In this document: piece after piece, positions 18,965 to 27,541 of the stretch | Layout: every line of letters starts with the position of its first letter | How positions within the stretch are numbered: the stretch's first letter is position 1 | From: Azospirillum soli | Lineage (GTDB): Bacteria; Pseudomonadota; Alphaproteobacteria; Azospirillales; Azospirillaceae | NCBI RefSeq assembly: GCF_017876165.1 | Contig: NZ_JAGINQ010000001.1 | Location: forward strand, 372,001-436,000 | Direction: 5' to 3' | DNA length: 64,000 nucleotides | Notes under the pieces: model-generated | What the model saw: the letters and a program-made list of their open reading frames with translations, nothing else | Databases searched by the model: none | Told to the model about the DNA's origin: nothing | Position numbers and translations under genes: made by a program

Positions 18965-19831
18965 ATGACCCGTTCGAAGAAGCCCTCCCCCTCCCATTCC
19001 CATGGCCATTCCTCCAGTGCCGAACGCCGCGACTACGCTGGCGCGGAGCGCCGGGAGCCGCGCCCGGACCGGGGCTCCGCTCCGCGCGGCGCGCAGGGCG
19101 TGTGGCTCTACGGCCTGCACCCGTCGGCCGCCGCCTGGGTCAATTCGGAACGGCGCATCCACCGCCTGCTGGTGACCGAGTCGGGCCGCGCGGCCATGGA
19201 ACCGGCGATGGCCGAGGCCAAGGCGAAGGGGCTGAACCGTCCCGGCATCACGCGGGTGGAACGGGCCGATCTGGACCGCTTGCTGCCGCCCGGCGCGGTG
19301 CACCAGGGAATCGCGCTGGACGTCGCCCCGCTGCCCGAGGTCGGCATCGAGGATATCTGCGCGGCGTCCGAATCCGATTCGTCGGCTCTGGTGGTCGTGC
19401 TGGACCAAGTGACCGACCCGCACAACGTCGGCGCCATCCTGCGCTCCGCCGCCGCCTTCGGGGCCAAGGCGGTGCTGGTGACGGAGCGGCACGCGCCGGA
19501 GACCACGGGCGTGCTGGCCAAGAGCGCGTCCGGCGCGCTGGAGGTCGTGCCGCTGGTGCGCGTCACCAACCTCGCCCGCGCGCTCGGGGAGCTGCAGGAG
19601 GCGGGCTTCTGGAGCGTCGGCCTCGCCGAGTCGGGGGCGCAGACGCTGGCGCAATGCAACCTGACCGGACGCACGGCCCTGGTCATGGGCGCGGAGGGCA
19701 GCGGCCTGCGCCGCCTGACCATGGAACGGTGTGACGTGATCGCGCGCCTGCCGACCCAGGGACCGGTCGGCAGCCTGAACGTTTCCAACGCCGCCGCCGT
19801 GGCGCTGTACGAGGTCGCCCGGCTGCGCTAA
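18965..19831 (+). CDS. rlmB: 23S rRNA 2'-O-ribose methyltransferase of the TrmH/RlmB family
   Basis: 288 aa. The SpoU/TrmH knot is clear: VLDQVTDPHNVGAILRSAAA (motif 1), VMGAEGSGLRRLT (motif 2) and PVGSLNVSNAAAVALYE (motif 3), which form the trefoil-knot SAM site. RlmB methylates G2251 of 23S rRNA. The first 40 or so residues are a basic, His/Ser/Arg-rich extension before the RNA-binding domain (about 45-125). The target base is inferred from family resemblance; another SpoU 2'-O-methyltransferase is possible. It is monocistronic and ends at a large palindrome. Confidence 0.88.
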   Translation: MTRSKKPSPSHSHGHSSSAERRDYAGAERREPRPDRGSAPRGAQGVWLYGLHPSAAAWVNSERRIHRLLVTESGRAAMEPAMAEAKAKGLNRPGITRVERADLDRLLPPGAVHQGIALDVAPLPEVGIEDICAASESDSSALVVVLDQVTDPHNVGAILRSAAAFGAKAVLVTERHAPETTGVLAKSASGALEVVPLVRVTNLARALGELQEAGFWSVGLAESGAQTLAQCNLTGRTALVMGAEGSGLRRLTMERCDVIARLPTQGPVGSLNVSNAAAVALYEVARLR

Positions 19832-19850
19832 GGCGGCAGACGGATCAGAG

Positions 19851-19936
19851 ATTCACCACCAAGACACCAAGACACCAAGAATCCTCGGCTTGGCCGCGCT
19901 GAAGCTCCTTGGTGTCTTGGTGTCTTGGTGGTGAAT
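19851..19936. repeat. 29-bp perfect inverted repeat built from ACCAAGAC units
   Basis: The left arm (19851-19879) and right arm (19908-19936) are exact reverse complements over 29 nt with a 28-nt loop, and pairing extends about 4 bp further with one bulged base. Each arm contains near-tandem copies of the 9-mer CACCAAGAC. It sits between the convergent rlmB and cpdB-like genes, so it could end transcription from both sides, but neither strand has a U tract. The AT-rich, low-complexity arms differ from the surrounding composition. Confidence 0.85.
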
Positions 19937-19954
19937 TCTCTCCTGTGCGGGCGC

Positions 19955-21889
19955 TTACTTCGCCAGCCTGATCGCGTATTTGGCGAAGCCGTTCGGCGCG
20001 TCGCCGGCCGGGGTGATTCGGCCATCCGCCGGCAGCACGTCCTTCGCCTTCGGCGACGACTCGAAGGTCACCAGCGGGTTGCCGTCCAGCGCGGCGAAGC
20101 GCCAGTTGCCGTCCGACGACGGGTTGATGGTCTTCTGGTCGTAGAGGTAGGTGATCAGCGCCGTGCGGTTCTCGTCCGGCGCCTCGATGGCGATGCTCTT
20201 GCCGTCGAGGCCGGGGAACTTACCGCCGCCGCCAGCCCGGTAGTTGTTGGTGGCTACCAGGAACTTCTGTGCGCCGTCGATGGGCTTGCCCTGGTAGGCG
20301 AGGTTCCGGATGCGGTGCGACTCGGGATTCACGACCTTGCCATCCATGTCGTAGCGCCAGGGCTGGCTGAGGTCGATTTCGTAGGTCACGCCATCGATGA
20401 CGTCGAAGTTGTAGGACGGGAAGGCAGCGTTCAGCAGCGGCTGCTCCTCTGTCTTCTTCGGGTCGATGGTGTTGAACATACCGGCGGACATTTCCAGCCA
20501 CTCCCGCACCTGATCGCCGGTCATCACGACCGCGCGCAGCGTGTTGGGGTAGAGGTAGAGGTCGGCGGCGTTCTTGATGGCGATCGGGCCGGGCGCCACG
20601 TCGGTGTAATAGTCGGCCCCGTTGCGCCCGCCCGCTTTGAAGGGGGCGCCGGCCGACAGGATCGGCAGCGTTTCCAGCTCCGTCCCCTTCACCAGCCGCT
20701 GCACGTACCAGGTCTGGGCGTTGGTGACGATCTGGATCGACGGGTCGTCCTGCACCAGCGCGAAGTAGCTGTGGATGCGGGCGTTCGTCTCGCCCACCGG
20801 CTTGCGGACATAGGCCAGGGTTTCCTCATGGATCGCCTTGGCGCCCTGCTCCACCGCCGGCTCCGAGTCGACCAGTGGCACGCGCTGCTTGTCCTTCAGT
20901 TCGGAGATGGCGCGAGTCGAGGTTCGCCCGTCGGCGACGGTCCAGCGGCCGCCGTCCTTCTCCAGCGTCAGGTCCACGATGCCCAGATGGCTGCCCCAGA
21001 AGCCCGGCATGACCACCGGCTTGCCGTTGATGGTGCCCTTCTCGATGTCGGCGCCGGGCAGCTTGGCGAAATCAGGGCCGGGGAAGACGCGGTGCTGGTG
21101 GCCGGTCAGGATGGCGTCGATGCCCTCCACCTGCGTCAGGTGATAGCCGGCGTTCTCCTCCCCGCCCTGGCGCGGGTCCGGCGAGATGCCAGTGTGGGCC
21201 AGCGCAACGACGAGATCGGCGCCCTTGGCGCGGATTTCCGGCACCAGGGCCCTGGCGGTGTCCACGATGTCGCGGGTGACCACCTTACCGTCCAGATGGC
21301 TCTTGTCCCAATTCACGATCTGCGGCGTGACGAGGCCGATGACGCCGACCTTCAACGCCTGTTCCTTGCCGGCCTCGTCGGTGACCTTGGCGTCAATGAT
21401 CCGGTACTGGTCGAAATAGGGCTTGCCGTCGGCGTGGAAGACGTTGGCCGATACGATGGGAAATTTCACCCCCGCCATCACCGTCTTCAGATAGTCGAGG
21501 CCGTAATTGAACTCATGATTGCCGAGCGTGCCGGCAGCGTAACCGAGCTGGTTCAGCGCCGCGTAGACCGGATGCTCCTCGCCGGGTTTCAGCCCCTTCT
21601 CACGCGCCACATAGTCGCCCAGCGGGTTGCCCTGGATGATGTCGCCATTGTCGAACAGCAGCGTGTTCTTCGCCTCCTCCCGCGCCTTGCGAATCAGTGT
21701 GGCGGTGCGGGCGAAGCCCTGGGTCACGTCCTCCTTGTCGCTGTAGTAGTTGTAGGGAAGGATCGCGACGTGCAGGTCGGTCGTCTCCAGGATGCGCAGC
21801 TTCACCGTGCTGTCGGCGGCCAGCGCCGGAAGCGTCAGGGCCGTGGTGGCGGCCAGCGCCAGCGCGAACAGAGCGGACGTCGGTCTCAT
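19955..21889 (-). CDS. cpdB: Periplasmic 2',3'-cyclic-nucleotide 2'-phosphodiesterase/3'-nucleotidase
   Basis: 644 aa with a cleavable signal peptide (about residues 1-25, ending ALAAD). The N-terminal metallophosphatase domain carries ETTDLHVAILPYNYY, DNGDIIQGNP, GNHEFNYG and GHQHRVFPGPD, which supply the dimetal ligands. The C-terminal 5'-nucleotidase domain (about 370-600) binds substrate. It would release nucleosides and phosphate from cyclic and 3'-nucleotides in the periplasm. The DYLKTV context and length favour CpdB over UshA. It is transcribed alone. Confidence 0.9.
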   Translation of the reverse strand: MRPTSALFALALAATTALTLPALAADSTVKLRILETTDLHVAILPYNYYSDKEDVTQGFARTATLIRKAREEAKNTLLFDNGDIIQGNPLGDYVAREKGLKPGEEHPVYAALNQLGYAAGTLGNHEFNYGLDYLKTVMAGVKFPIVSANVFHADGKPYFDQYRIIDAKVTDEAGKEQALKVGVIGLVTPQIVNWDKSHLDGKVVTRDIVDTARALVPEIRAKGADLVVALAHTGISPDPRQGGEENAGYHLTQVEGIDAILTGHQHRVFPGPDFAKLPGADIEKGTINGKPVVMPGFWGSHLGIVDLTLEKDGGRWTVADGRTSTRAISELKDKQRVPLVDSEPAVEQGAKAIHEETLAYVRKPVGETNARIHSYFALVQDDPSIQIVTNAQTWYVQRLVKGTELETLPILSAGAPFKAGGRNGADYYTDVAPGPIAIKNAADLYLYPNTLRAVVMTGDQVREWLEMSAGMFNTIDPKKTEEQPLLNAAFPSYNFDVIDGVTYEIDLSQPWRYDMDGKVVNPESHRIRNLAYQGKPIDGAQKFLVATNNYRAGGGGKFPGLDGKSIAIEAPDENRTALITYLYDQKTINPSSDGNWRFAALDGNPLVTFESSPKAKDVLPADGRITPAGDAPNGFAKYAIRLAK

Positions 21890-21982
21890 GAGCTCTCCCC
21901 GTTTTGGAATTATGAACGTTCGCCCAAGGGACGCGAAGCCGCAACCGATCCGTCATCGCTTGGCCGAAGGTGCAGGTGCCGC

Positions 21983-22011
21983 TTGTCCCGCGCGGCGCGG
22001 GACGCTAGTGT
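21983..22011 (+). promoter_or_regulatory. Probable promoter of tRNA-Thr
   Basis: TTGTCC (21983-21988) is followed after 17 nt by TAGTGT (22006-22011), placing a start about 15 nt before the mature tRNA 5' end. The spacer holds the palindrome CCCGCGCGGCGCGGG. Confidence 0.5.
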
Positions 22012-22032
22012 ATGCGCCCGCCGCAAGGGCGC

Positions 22033-22108
22033 GCCGGTTTAGCTCAGTTGGTAGAGCAGCGGTTTTGTAAACCGAAGGTCGCGGGTTCGAGCCCTGCAAC
22101 CGGCACCA
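22033..22108 (+). tRNA. tRNA-Thr (anticodon TGT)
   Basis: A 76-nt cloverleaf on the plus strand: acceptor GCCGGTT/AACCGGC, D arm GCTCAGTTGGTAGAGC, anticodon TGT in TTTGTAA, T arm GGTTCGAGCCC, and an encoded CCA. In other proteobacteria tRNA-Thr lies with tRNA-Tyr and tRNA-Gly before tuf; here it is 3.2 kb away and reversed. Confidence 0.96.
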
Positions 22109-22201
22109 TTCCCCCGTCGAAACGGCGGGAACCAGACCAAGGCTCTACGGGTTGGTGCGGACGAGCATCCGCAACCAGAATCACCCGCCGAGGTCCCTTT
22201 C

Positions 22202-22483
22202 ATGGCCGATCACACCGACAAGTCCGTCCCGCCGCCGAACGCGGCGGCGCAGCGCCTGCGCGACGCCACCGACCGGGGGCTGACCGGCGACAAGGTGCCG
22301 GCCGCCGACCCCGCCGCCGCCCCGCTGGGCACCGACGACGAGGCCGCCGGCACCCGCTCCCCGCCCGAGATGGCCGTCGACCGGGAGGTCCCGAAGGACC
22401 AGCGCACCCCGTCCGGCCACGCCAAGGGCGACGACGCATTCATGAAGGGCGATTACGGTTCCCGCGCCAAGCGGGACGAGTAA
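22202..22483 (+). CDS. Small hydrophilic protein of unknown function
   Basis: 93 aa, highly charged and rich in Ala, Pro, Asp and Lys, with no signal peptide, membrane segment or cysteine. Low hydrophobicity suggests a mostly disordered protein. It is preceded by GAGGTCCCTTTC before the ATG. It resembles in style the short disordered protein at 25058-25231. I do not recognise a family. Codon use matches neighbouring genes, which supports it being real. Confidence 0.65.
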   Translation: MADHTDKSVPPPNAAAQRLRDATDRGLTGDKVPAADPAAAPLGTDDEAAGTRSPPEMAVDREVPKDQRTPSGHAKGDDAFMKGDYGSRAKRDE

Positions 22484-22502
22484 GGCCAGTGAATAAAGGC
22501 GA

Positions 22503-22547
22503 AAAAAGCGAAAGCCCCCTTCCCCGATTCGGGGAAGGGGGCTTTCG
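22503..22547 (-). terminator. Intrinsic terminator (bidirectional stem; U tract on minus strand)
   Basis: A perfect 17-bp stem, 22509-22525 with 22531-22547, and loop GATTC. On the minus strand it is followed by TTTTTTC (22507-22501). It is 23 bp past the stop of the export lipoprotein gene and also lies just after the plus-strand gene ending at 22483. Confidence 0.85.
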
Positions 22548-22570
22548 CCGTCAGGCTGGCGTCCAGGCGA

Positions 22571-23143
22571 TCAGAAATACCGCTCGGGGATGCGGACCAC
22601 GTCGTCGGGCATGACCGGCGTGGTGATCGGGGCCTTGCGCAGTTCCTTCTTCGGATCGCTGCCGCGGGTGATCAGCACATACTCTTCCTTGGCGCGGTAG
22701 GTGTAGCCGCCGGCCATGGCGACGGCCGACAGCGCGGTCATGCCGTTGACGTACTGGTACTGGCCGGGGTTGCGGACCTCGCCCAGGATGAAGAACGGGC
22801 GGTGGTTCATCACCTCGACGCTGACCTTAGCGTCCTTGACGTAGCCCTGCGACAGGCGCCGGGTGATGTCGGCCTCCAGATCGCGCGCCGTGCGGTTCTT
22901 GGCCGGCACCTCGCCGATCAGCGGCATGGCGACCTTGCCCGAGCCATCGACGCGGAATTCGCCCGACAACTGCTCCTCGCCGAAGACAATGACGCGCAGC
23001 GCGTCGCCGGAACCCAGCTTGTAGTCGGTCATCTCGGCGACCGGAGTCGACTCGGGCGGTGCGTCCATGCCGGCGCAGCCGGCCATCGCGGCGGCGGCGA
23101 TCACGGTCAGCCCAAGCGCACGGAACATATGACGTCGATTCAT
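22571..23143 (-). CDS. Polysaccharide export lipoprotein (Wza/KpsD-type, Poly_export + SLBB)
   Basis: 190 aa from the ATG at 23143 (MNRRHMFRALGL); the frame stays open 58 codons further upstream but that part lacks export features. A lipoprotein signal ends at the lipobox AGC (MAGCAG). Next comes the polysaccharide-export domain (LGSGDALRVIVFGEEQLSGEFRVDGSGKV), then an SLBB-like domain (FFILGEVRNPGQYQYVNGMT). Such proteins form or gate the outer-membrane channel for capsule or exopolysaccharide. It is shorter than Wza. It follows the beta-barrel gene in the same direction, but a terminator lies between them. Confidence 0.88.
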   Translation of the reverse strand: MNRRHMFRALGLTVIAAAAMAGCAGMDAPPESTPVAEMTDYKLGSGDALRVIVFGEEQLSGEFRVDGSGKVAMPLIGEVPAKNRTARDLEADITRRLSQGYVKDAKVSVEVMNHRPFFILGEVRNPGQYQYVNGMTALSAVAMAGGYTYRAKEEYVLITRGSDPKKELRKAPITTPVMPDDVVRIPERYF

Positions 23144-23315
23144 CCCAAACCCTTCCTTGCTCGTGAGGACAACGGGGCGGGCGTCCCCTCGCGAACAGTC
23201 CGGCCCCCAGCGGTCTCGGAGGGAGACTAGCAACTCACACGCGCTTGGGAAAAAGTGGAGAGGAAGTAATGCCAACGGGGGAAAAGAACTCGCGCCCTTG
23301 TATAGGCAAAAACAC

Positions 23316-23345
23316 AAAAAAGGCGTCTGCCGGTTGACAGACGCC
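23316..23345 (-). terminator. Intrinsic terminator after the beta-barrel gene
   Basis: GGCGTCTG (23322-23329) and CAGACGCC (23338-23345) form an 8-bp stem with an 8-nt loop. On the minus strand it is followed by TTTTTT (23321-23316). It lies 26 bp past the stop at 23372. Confidence 0.85.
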
Positions 23346-23371
23346 CTTTTGCCGAAGCTCGGAGACTTGTA

Positions 23372-24670
23372 TTACATCTGAGCGCCGACGCGCAGATAGA
23401 CAAGGTTATCCGAGAAATCGAAACCACTGAGGTTCGAATTACGCTTTTCGTAAGTATAGCCGCCGCTCAGGAACAGATAGCGGTTCATCTGGTAGGTGGC
23501 GCCAGCGCCTAGCGTGTAGACGTTGTCGGTGCGGTCCACGCCGTTGAAGTCGTCCTGGCGCCACTGGACGCGGCCGTTCAACAGCAGAGTGCGCAGCAGC
23601 TCATGATCCACGCCGATGGCGGCGATGGTGCGGTCGTAGCTGGACGCGATCTGACCGCCACGGGTGAAGGTCGTCTCGCGGATGCGGCGGCTGATCGACC
23701 CGGTGACCGAGGTCAGCTGCGTCACGGCCCAGTTCACCCGGCCACCGATGGCCAAGCCGCCGAAGTCCTTCAGCTGCGGATCGTCGTAGTTCCTGTTCAG
23801 ATAGCCCAGGTAGAACTCGCCGGTAATCAGGCCGGTCAGGTCGGTCGAGACGCCGGCCACCACCTCGTAGCCGTTGGAGTCGCGATCGATGCCGCCGAAG
23901 TCGCGGTCCAGACGGTAGCGGGTCCAGGAATAGGTGCCCTGGATGAAGGTCTCGTAGCCGTCGATGAACTCATAGCCAACGCGGGCGGTGCTGGCGTAGT
24001 CCCAACGGTCGCGATCCTCCTGCGACGGCTTGGTGCCGTTGACCAGCCGGGTGTCCTCGTAGGTGGTGTAGTGGGCGAGGCCCGACAGGCGCGCGCGGAT
24101 GCGGTTGAAGCGCTGCGTGTAGCCGGCCTCGGCGCCGCTGGTGTAGTAGACCACCGGCTCCGCGTAGGTGGTGGCCGACAGCAGCGAGCCCGTGGACACG
24201 TCCGGATCGGACCGGCCCTCATGGTCGCGGCGGTTGAACACCAGAGCGTCGATCGAGCCGTTGCGGGACAGGTCGTAACGGCCGTCGGCCTGGAGGCGGT
24301 AGTCGGTGTAGTTCTCGCTCTTGAAGTCGAAGTAGCGGCCGAAGTTGGCGGCACCCGAGAAGTTCAAGGCGTGGTTGTTGAAGTCCGAGCGGACATCCAG
24401 GCGCGGCGCGGTGACCCAGATGGTGTCGTCGCGCTTGTTGTTCTCGGTCGCGAAGACGTTGCTCTCGTGGGTGAAACCCGTCTCGATGCGCGGCAGGATG
24501 CGGAACGAGCCGGCGCGGACGCCGAGCTGCTCGACCTCCGGACGACGGCGCTCAAGCACGGTTTCACCGCGCTGCAGTTCCTGTGCGTTCGCGGGCACGG
24601 ACGCCGGCAGTGCGGTCAGCACCGTGGACGTGAGCGCGAGGGCGAGGATGGACAGGGAGCTGGGCTTCAT
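23372..24670 (-). CDS. Outer-membrane beta-barrel protein (BBP2-type)
   Basis: 432 aa with a signal peptide (about 1-29, ending PANAQE). The rest is alternating hydrophobic/aromatic strands such as FNNHALNFSGAANFGRYF and ending in YLRVGAQM, typical of a beta-barrel. The pattern fits the 'putative beta-barrel porin 2' family found in exopolysaccharide clusters. It is followed by the Poly_export lipoprotein, so a joint role in exopolysaccharide secretion is plausible, although no glycosyltransferase is nearby. Confidence 0.8.
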   Translation of the reverse strand: MKPSSLSILALALTSTVLTALPASVPANAQELQRGETVLERRRPEVEQLGVRAGSFRILPRIETGFTHESNVFATENNKRDDTIWVTAPRLDVRSDFNNHALNFSGAANFGRYFDFKSENYTDYRLQADGRYDLSRNGSIDALVFNRRDHEGRSDPDVSTGSLLSATTYAEPVVYYTSGAEAGYTQRFNRIRARLSGLAHYTTYEDTRLVNGTKPSQEDRDRWDYASTARVGYEFIDGYETFIQGTYSWTRYRLDRDFGGIDRDSNGYEVVAGVSTDLTGLITGEFYLGYLNRNYDDPQLKDFGGLAIGGRVNWAVTQLTSVTGSISRRIRETTFTRGGQIASSYDRTIAAIGVDHELLRTLLLNGRVQWRQDDFNGVDRTDNVYTLGAGATYQMNRYLFLSGGYTYEKRNSNLSGFDFSDNLVYLRVGAQM

Positions 24671-25057
24671 GGGTCACCGCGCAAGGCTGAAATCAAAGGG
24701 CTCAAATCGGTCGAGAATGGCCGAACGGCCGGCGAATTGTGCAATCCCCGCTCCGGATGAAGCGGACAGTCGCCGCAAAGTCAACTCACGGCGTGGTTCC
24801 AATGCAACAGTGAAGCCGGCCAGCCTCGGTTTTTACGCGTCCGTGTGTTGTTGGCGCAACAAGACTTGCGCCGGGCGCGCGTTTCCCCGATTCGCCTGCG
24901 AACAATTATAGCGAAGGTCATAGAACCCTGACGCAAGGTGCGCGGAGCGCGCCAACGGGCCGGGCGCGACTCCGGACTTCAGACCCGAAGGAGGGGAACC
25001 GGCGGGCGAAGCGTCCGTTCACAGGGGACCTGTCGTCAATCCGCCGAAGGGTCCGAC
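24671..25057. other. 387-bp gene-free interval upstream of the beta-barrel gene
   Basis: No convincing ORF. It must hold the promoter of the minus-strand beta-barrel gene. The clearest element is the inverted repeat TTGTTG-GCG-CAACAA (24848-24862), about 180 bp upstream of that gene, which could be a regulator site. No clear terminator seen. Confidence 0.5.
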
Positions 25058-25231
25058 ATGACCAAGCATCTGGACACGCCACCGCCGCCCAAGTCACCGA
25101 AACGCCCGGCCGACGACCATATGCCCTCCTACACGCCCGGCGGCGTGCCGGCGCCGGAAGGCGACGTGCCAAAGTCCGAGCGCGAAAAGACTCCACCCCC
25201 AAACACCTACCCACCTAAGCAGAATCCCTAA
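25058..25231 (+). CDS. Short proline-rich protein of unknown function
   Basis: 57 aa from an ATG preceded by GAAGGGTCC. It is about a quarter proline with many Lys/Asp and no hydrophobic core, signal peptide or membrane segment, so it is probably disordered. The frame stays open upstream to 24938 without a better start. No recognised family. Supported only by base composition and a plausible ribosome-binding site. Confidence 0.45.
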   Translation: MTKHLDTPPPPKSPKRPADDHMPSYTPGGVPAPEGDVPKSEREKTPPPNTYPPKQNP

Positions 25232-25574
25232 TTGAAGTGCGGCCTCCCCCCTTGGTAGGACCAAGGAGGCATTGGCACGGCGATAAACGCCCGCTGGTAT
25301 ACGGACCATCGACTGTTCCGGATCTGCAGCGTGTCGCGGTAACGAATGCTTTAGGTTATTAAACCGTGAACGCCCAGAACTGTGGCTCTATGCCGCAGCG
25401 ATGGGCGTTGCCTGCCTTCGATTGCGTACCTAGGCTAAATCCTGGGGCGTATAACTTTTTGCGCGAATTCGAAGGATTCTCCGAGTCTTAGCGCATGCAT
25501 CCGGGTGCGACGCCCCGGAGCCCGCCCGCCTTCTCCCGGAACGAAGGCGGACATCGCAAAGCTTGTGTGCGCTC
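25232..25574. other. 343-bp gene-free interval upstream of the MarR gene
   Basis: No ORF with support. It is noticeably more AT-rich than its surroundings. AACGCCCA (25369-25376) and TGGGCGTT (25402-25409) form a hairpin with an inner CTG/CAG stem but no U tract. GAATTCGAAGGATTC near 25467 is a small imperfect palindrome that could be an operator for the adjacent MarR regulator. Confidence 0.4.
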
Positions 25575-26015
25575 ATGGACGATACCGGCCGTACGCCGCC
25601 CGACGACTACACGCTGTCCGAACAGGTGCACTACCGCCTGCGCCGGGCACACCAACGCGCGTCATCCATTTTCCTGGATACGATCGGCAATGCCCAGCTG
25701 ACACCCACCCAGTGGGCGGCGATGGTGACGCTGCGCAACGAGGGCGCCCTGTCGCAGAACCAGCTCGGGCGTCTGACCTACATGGATCCGGCGACGACTC
25801 AGGGGGTCATCCTGCGCCTCGTCGAACGCAATCTGGTGGAGCGCCAGCCCGACCCGCAGGACCGGCGCCGCACCAGCGTCCGCCTGACCCGCACGGGGCA
25901 GGCGCTGGTCAGCAACCTTCTGGCCAACGCCGCGGCGGCGCATGACAGGACGCTGGAGCCCCTGTCGACGGACGAGCGCAGCACGTTCCTGGGGCTGCTC
26001 GCGCGCCTGATGTAG
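25575..26015 (+). CDS. MarR-family transcriptional regulator
   Basis: 146 aa from the ATG at 25575; a TTG at 25563 would add four residues. The winged helix is clear: LTPTQWAAMVTLRNEGALSQ, then the recognition helix LTYMDPATTQGVILRLVERNLVER and the wing DPQDRRRTSVRLTRTG. MarR proteins are dimeric repressors often released by aromatic ligands. It sits 160 bp upstream of an ABC import operon on the same strand, so control of that operon by a small aromatic or amino-acid ligand is a reasonable guess. Confidence 0.88.
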   Translation: MDDTGRTPPDDYTLSEQVHYRLRRAHQRASSIFLDTIGNAQLTPTQWAAMVTLRNEGALSQNQLGRLTYMDPATTQGVILRLVERNLVERQPDPQDRRRTSVRLTRTGQALVSNLLANAAAAHDRTLEPLSTDERSTFLGLLARLM

Positions 26016-26175
26016 CATCCGACCGCGGCGAATGCGGCGCAACGGAACGGTGACTTTTGTCGTGGGTTTGCTATGAACGCAGCCATGCGTTCGCGCAGCC
26101 TCACGCCTCGGGCAGCCGTTGCACGTGGTTGCACCGACCGTTCCGCCAACCGCCGCACCGGGTAAACGCAGGACC

Positions 26176-27396
26176 ATGAACCGCCGCCAGACCCTTTCGC
26201 TGCTGGGCACCGCCGCGCTCATCGCCGCCACCCAGACCGCCTTTACCTTGCCCGCCTTCGCACAATCGCAGCCGATCCGAATCGGCGAGGTGAACAGCTA
26301 CACCGGCCTTCCCGCCTTCACGATTCCCTATCGTCAGGGCTGGCAGCTCGCGGTGGAGGAGGTGAACGCGGCCGGCGGGTTGCTCGGCGGGCGCACGCTG
26401 GAGGTCGTCTCACGCGACGACGCGGGCAAGCCCGACGACGCCGTGCGCGTCGCGCAGGAGCTGCTGAGCAACGAGAAGGTGGAGCTGCTGGCCGGCACCT
26501 ATTTCTCGCACGTCGGCCTCGCGGTGGCGGATTTCGCGGCGCGCAACAAGGTGCCCTTCGTGGCGGCCGAGCCGCTGACCGACGCCATCACCTGGACCAA
26601 GGGCAACCGCTACACCTTCCGCCTGCGCCCCAGCACCTACATGCAGGCCTCCATGCTGGTGGACGAGGCGGCCAAGCTGCCGGCCAAGCGCTGGGCCACA
26701 GTGGCGCCGAACTACGAATACGGCCAGTCCGCGGTGGCCTGGTTCAAGCAGCTTCTGAAGGAAAAGCGCCCGGACGTGGAGTTCGTGGCCGAGCAGTGGC
26801 CCGCCCAGGGCAAGCTGGAGGCCGGCCCGACCGTGCAGGCGCTGGCCGCCGCGAAGCCCGATGCGATCTTCAACGTCACCTTCGGCGCCGACCTCGCCAA
26901 GTTCGTGCGCGAGGGCGAGGGGCGCGGCCTGTTCCGCAACCGCACCGTCGTCAGCCTGCTGACCGGCGAACCGGAATATCTGGAGCCGATGAAGGACGAA
27001 TCGCCCGAGGGCTGGATCGTCACCGGCTACCCCTACGAGCAGATCGAGACGCCGGAGCACAAGGCCTTCCGCGACGCTTATCAGAAGCGTTTCAACGACT
27101 TCCCGCGTCAGGGTTCGGTCGTCGGCTACGCCACCTTCAAGGCCATCGCCGCCGCCATCGAGAAGGCCGGCTCGACCGATCCGGAGAAGGTCGTGGACGC
27201 GCTGTCGGGCCTGCAACTGACCAGCCCCTTCGGCCCGATCACCTTCCGCGCGTCGGACCATCAGGCGACCATGGGCGCTTACGTCGGCAAGACCACGGTG
27301 AAGAACGGGCGCGGCACCATGACGGAGTGGCGCTATGCCGATGGCGCCAACTACCTGCCGTCGGATGAGGCCGTAAAGAAGATGCGGCCGGAGTGA
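26176..27396 (+). CDS. ABC transporter periplasmic binding protein (branched-chain amino acid/amide type)
   Basis: 406 aa from the ATG at 26176 with GCAGGA upstream; the frame is open to 26119 but that part is not signal-like. The signal sequence MNRRQTLSLLGTAALIA contains a twin-arginine-like RRQTL and a cleavage region ending PAFAQ. The mature part has the type I periplasmic-binding fold (IRIGEVNSYTGLPAF, VELLAGTYFSHVGLAVADFA). It would deliver ligand to the permease and ATPases that follow. The ligand is not determinable; the fold also serves aromatics and amides. Confidence 0.9.
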   Translation: MNRRQTLSLLGTAALIAATQTAFTLPAFAQSQPIRIGEVNSYTGLPAFTIPYRQGWQLAVEEVNAAGGLLGGRTLEVVSRDDAGKPDDAVRVAQELLSNEKVELLAGTYFSHVGLAVADFAARNKVPFVAAEPLTDAITWTKGNRYTFRLRPSTYMQASMLVDEAAKLPAKRWATVAPNYEYGQSAVAWFKQLLKEKRPDVEFVAEQWPAQGKLEAGPTVQALAAAKPDAIFNVTFGADLAKFVREGEGRGLFRNRTVVSLLTGEPEYLEPMKDESPEGWIVTGYPYEQIETPEHKAFRDAYQKRFNDFPRQGSVVGYATFKAIAAAIEKAGSTDPEKVVDALSGLQLTSPFGPITFRASDHQATMGAYVGKTTVKNGRGTMTEWRYADGANYLPSDEAVKKMRPE

Positions 27397-27411
27397 GAAA
27401 GCCCTCGCAAC

Positions 27412-27503
27412 GGGCCCCCATCCCAACCTTCCCCCACTTCGCGGGGGAAGGGGCTTGATCCCCTCCCCCGTGCGCAGCATGGGGGAGGGTTAGGGTGGGG
27501 GCC
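27412..27503. repeat. GC-rich palindromic repeat, copy 1 (two nested hairpins)
   Basis: Outer arms GGGCCCCCATCCCAACC and GGTTAGGGTGGGGGCCC bracket two hairpins, CCTTCCCCC/GGGGGAAGG and CCCTCCCCC/GGGGGAGGG. The same design recurs at 40664-40780, 44319-44404 and 58711-58823. It lies between the binding-protein and permease genes of one operon. It is a REP/BIME-like interspersed element. Confidence 0.85.
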
Positions 27504-27541
27504 CGCCGCGATGATGCCACCACGATAGGCGCGGCCCTGAC

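Noticed and set aside
25369..25409. Hairpin AACGCCCA/TGGGCGTT as an additional small-RNA terminator
   Set aside because: No U tract follows on either strand and no promoter pairs with it.
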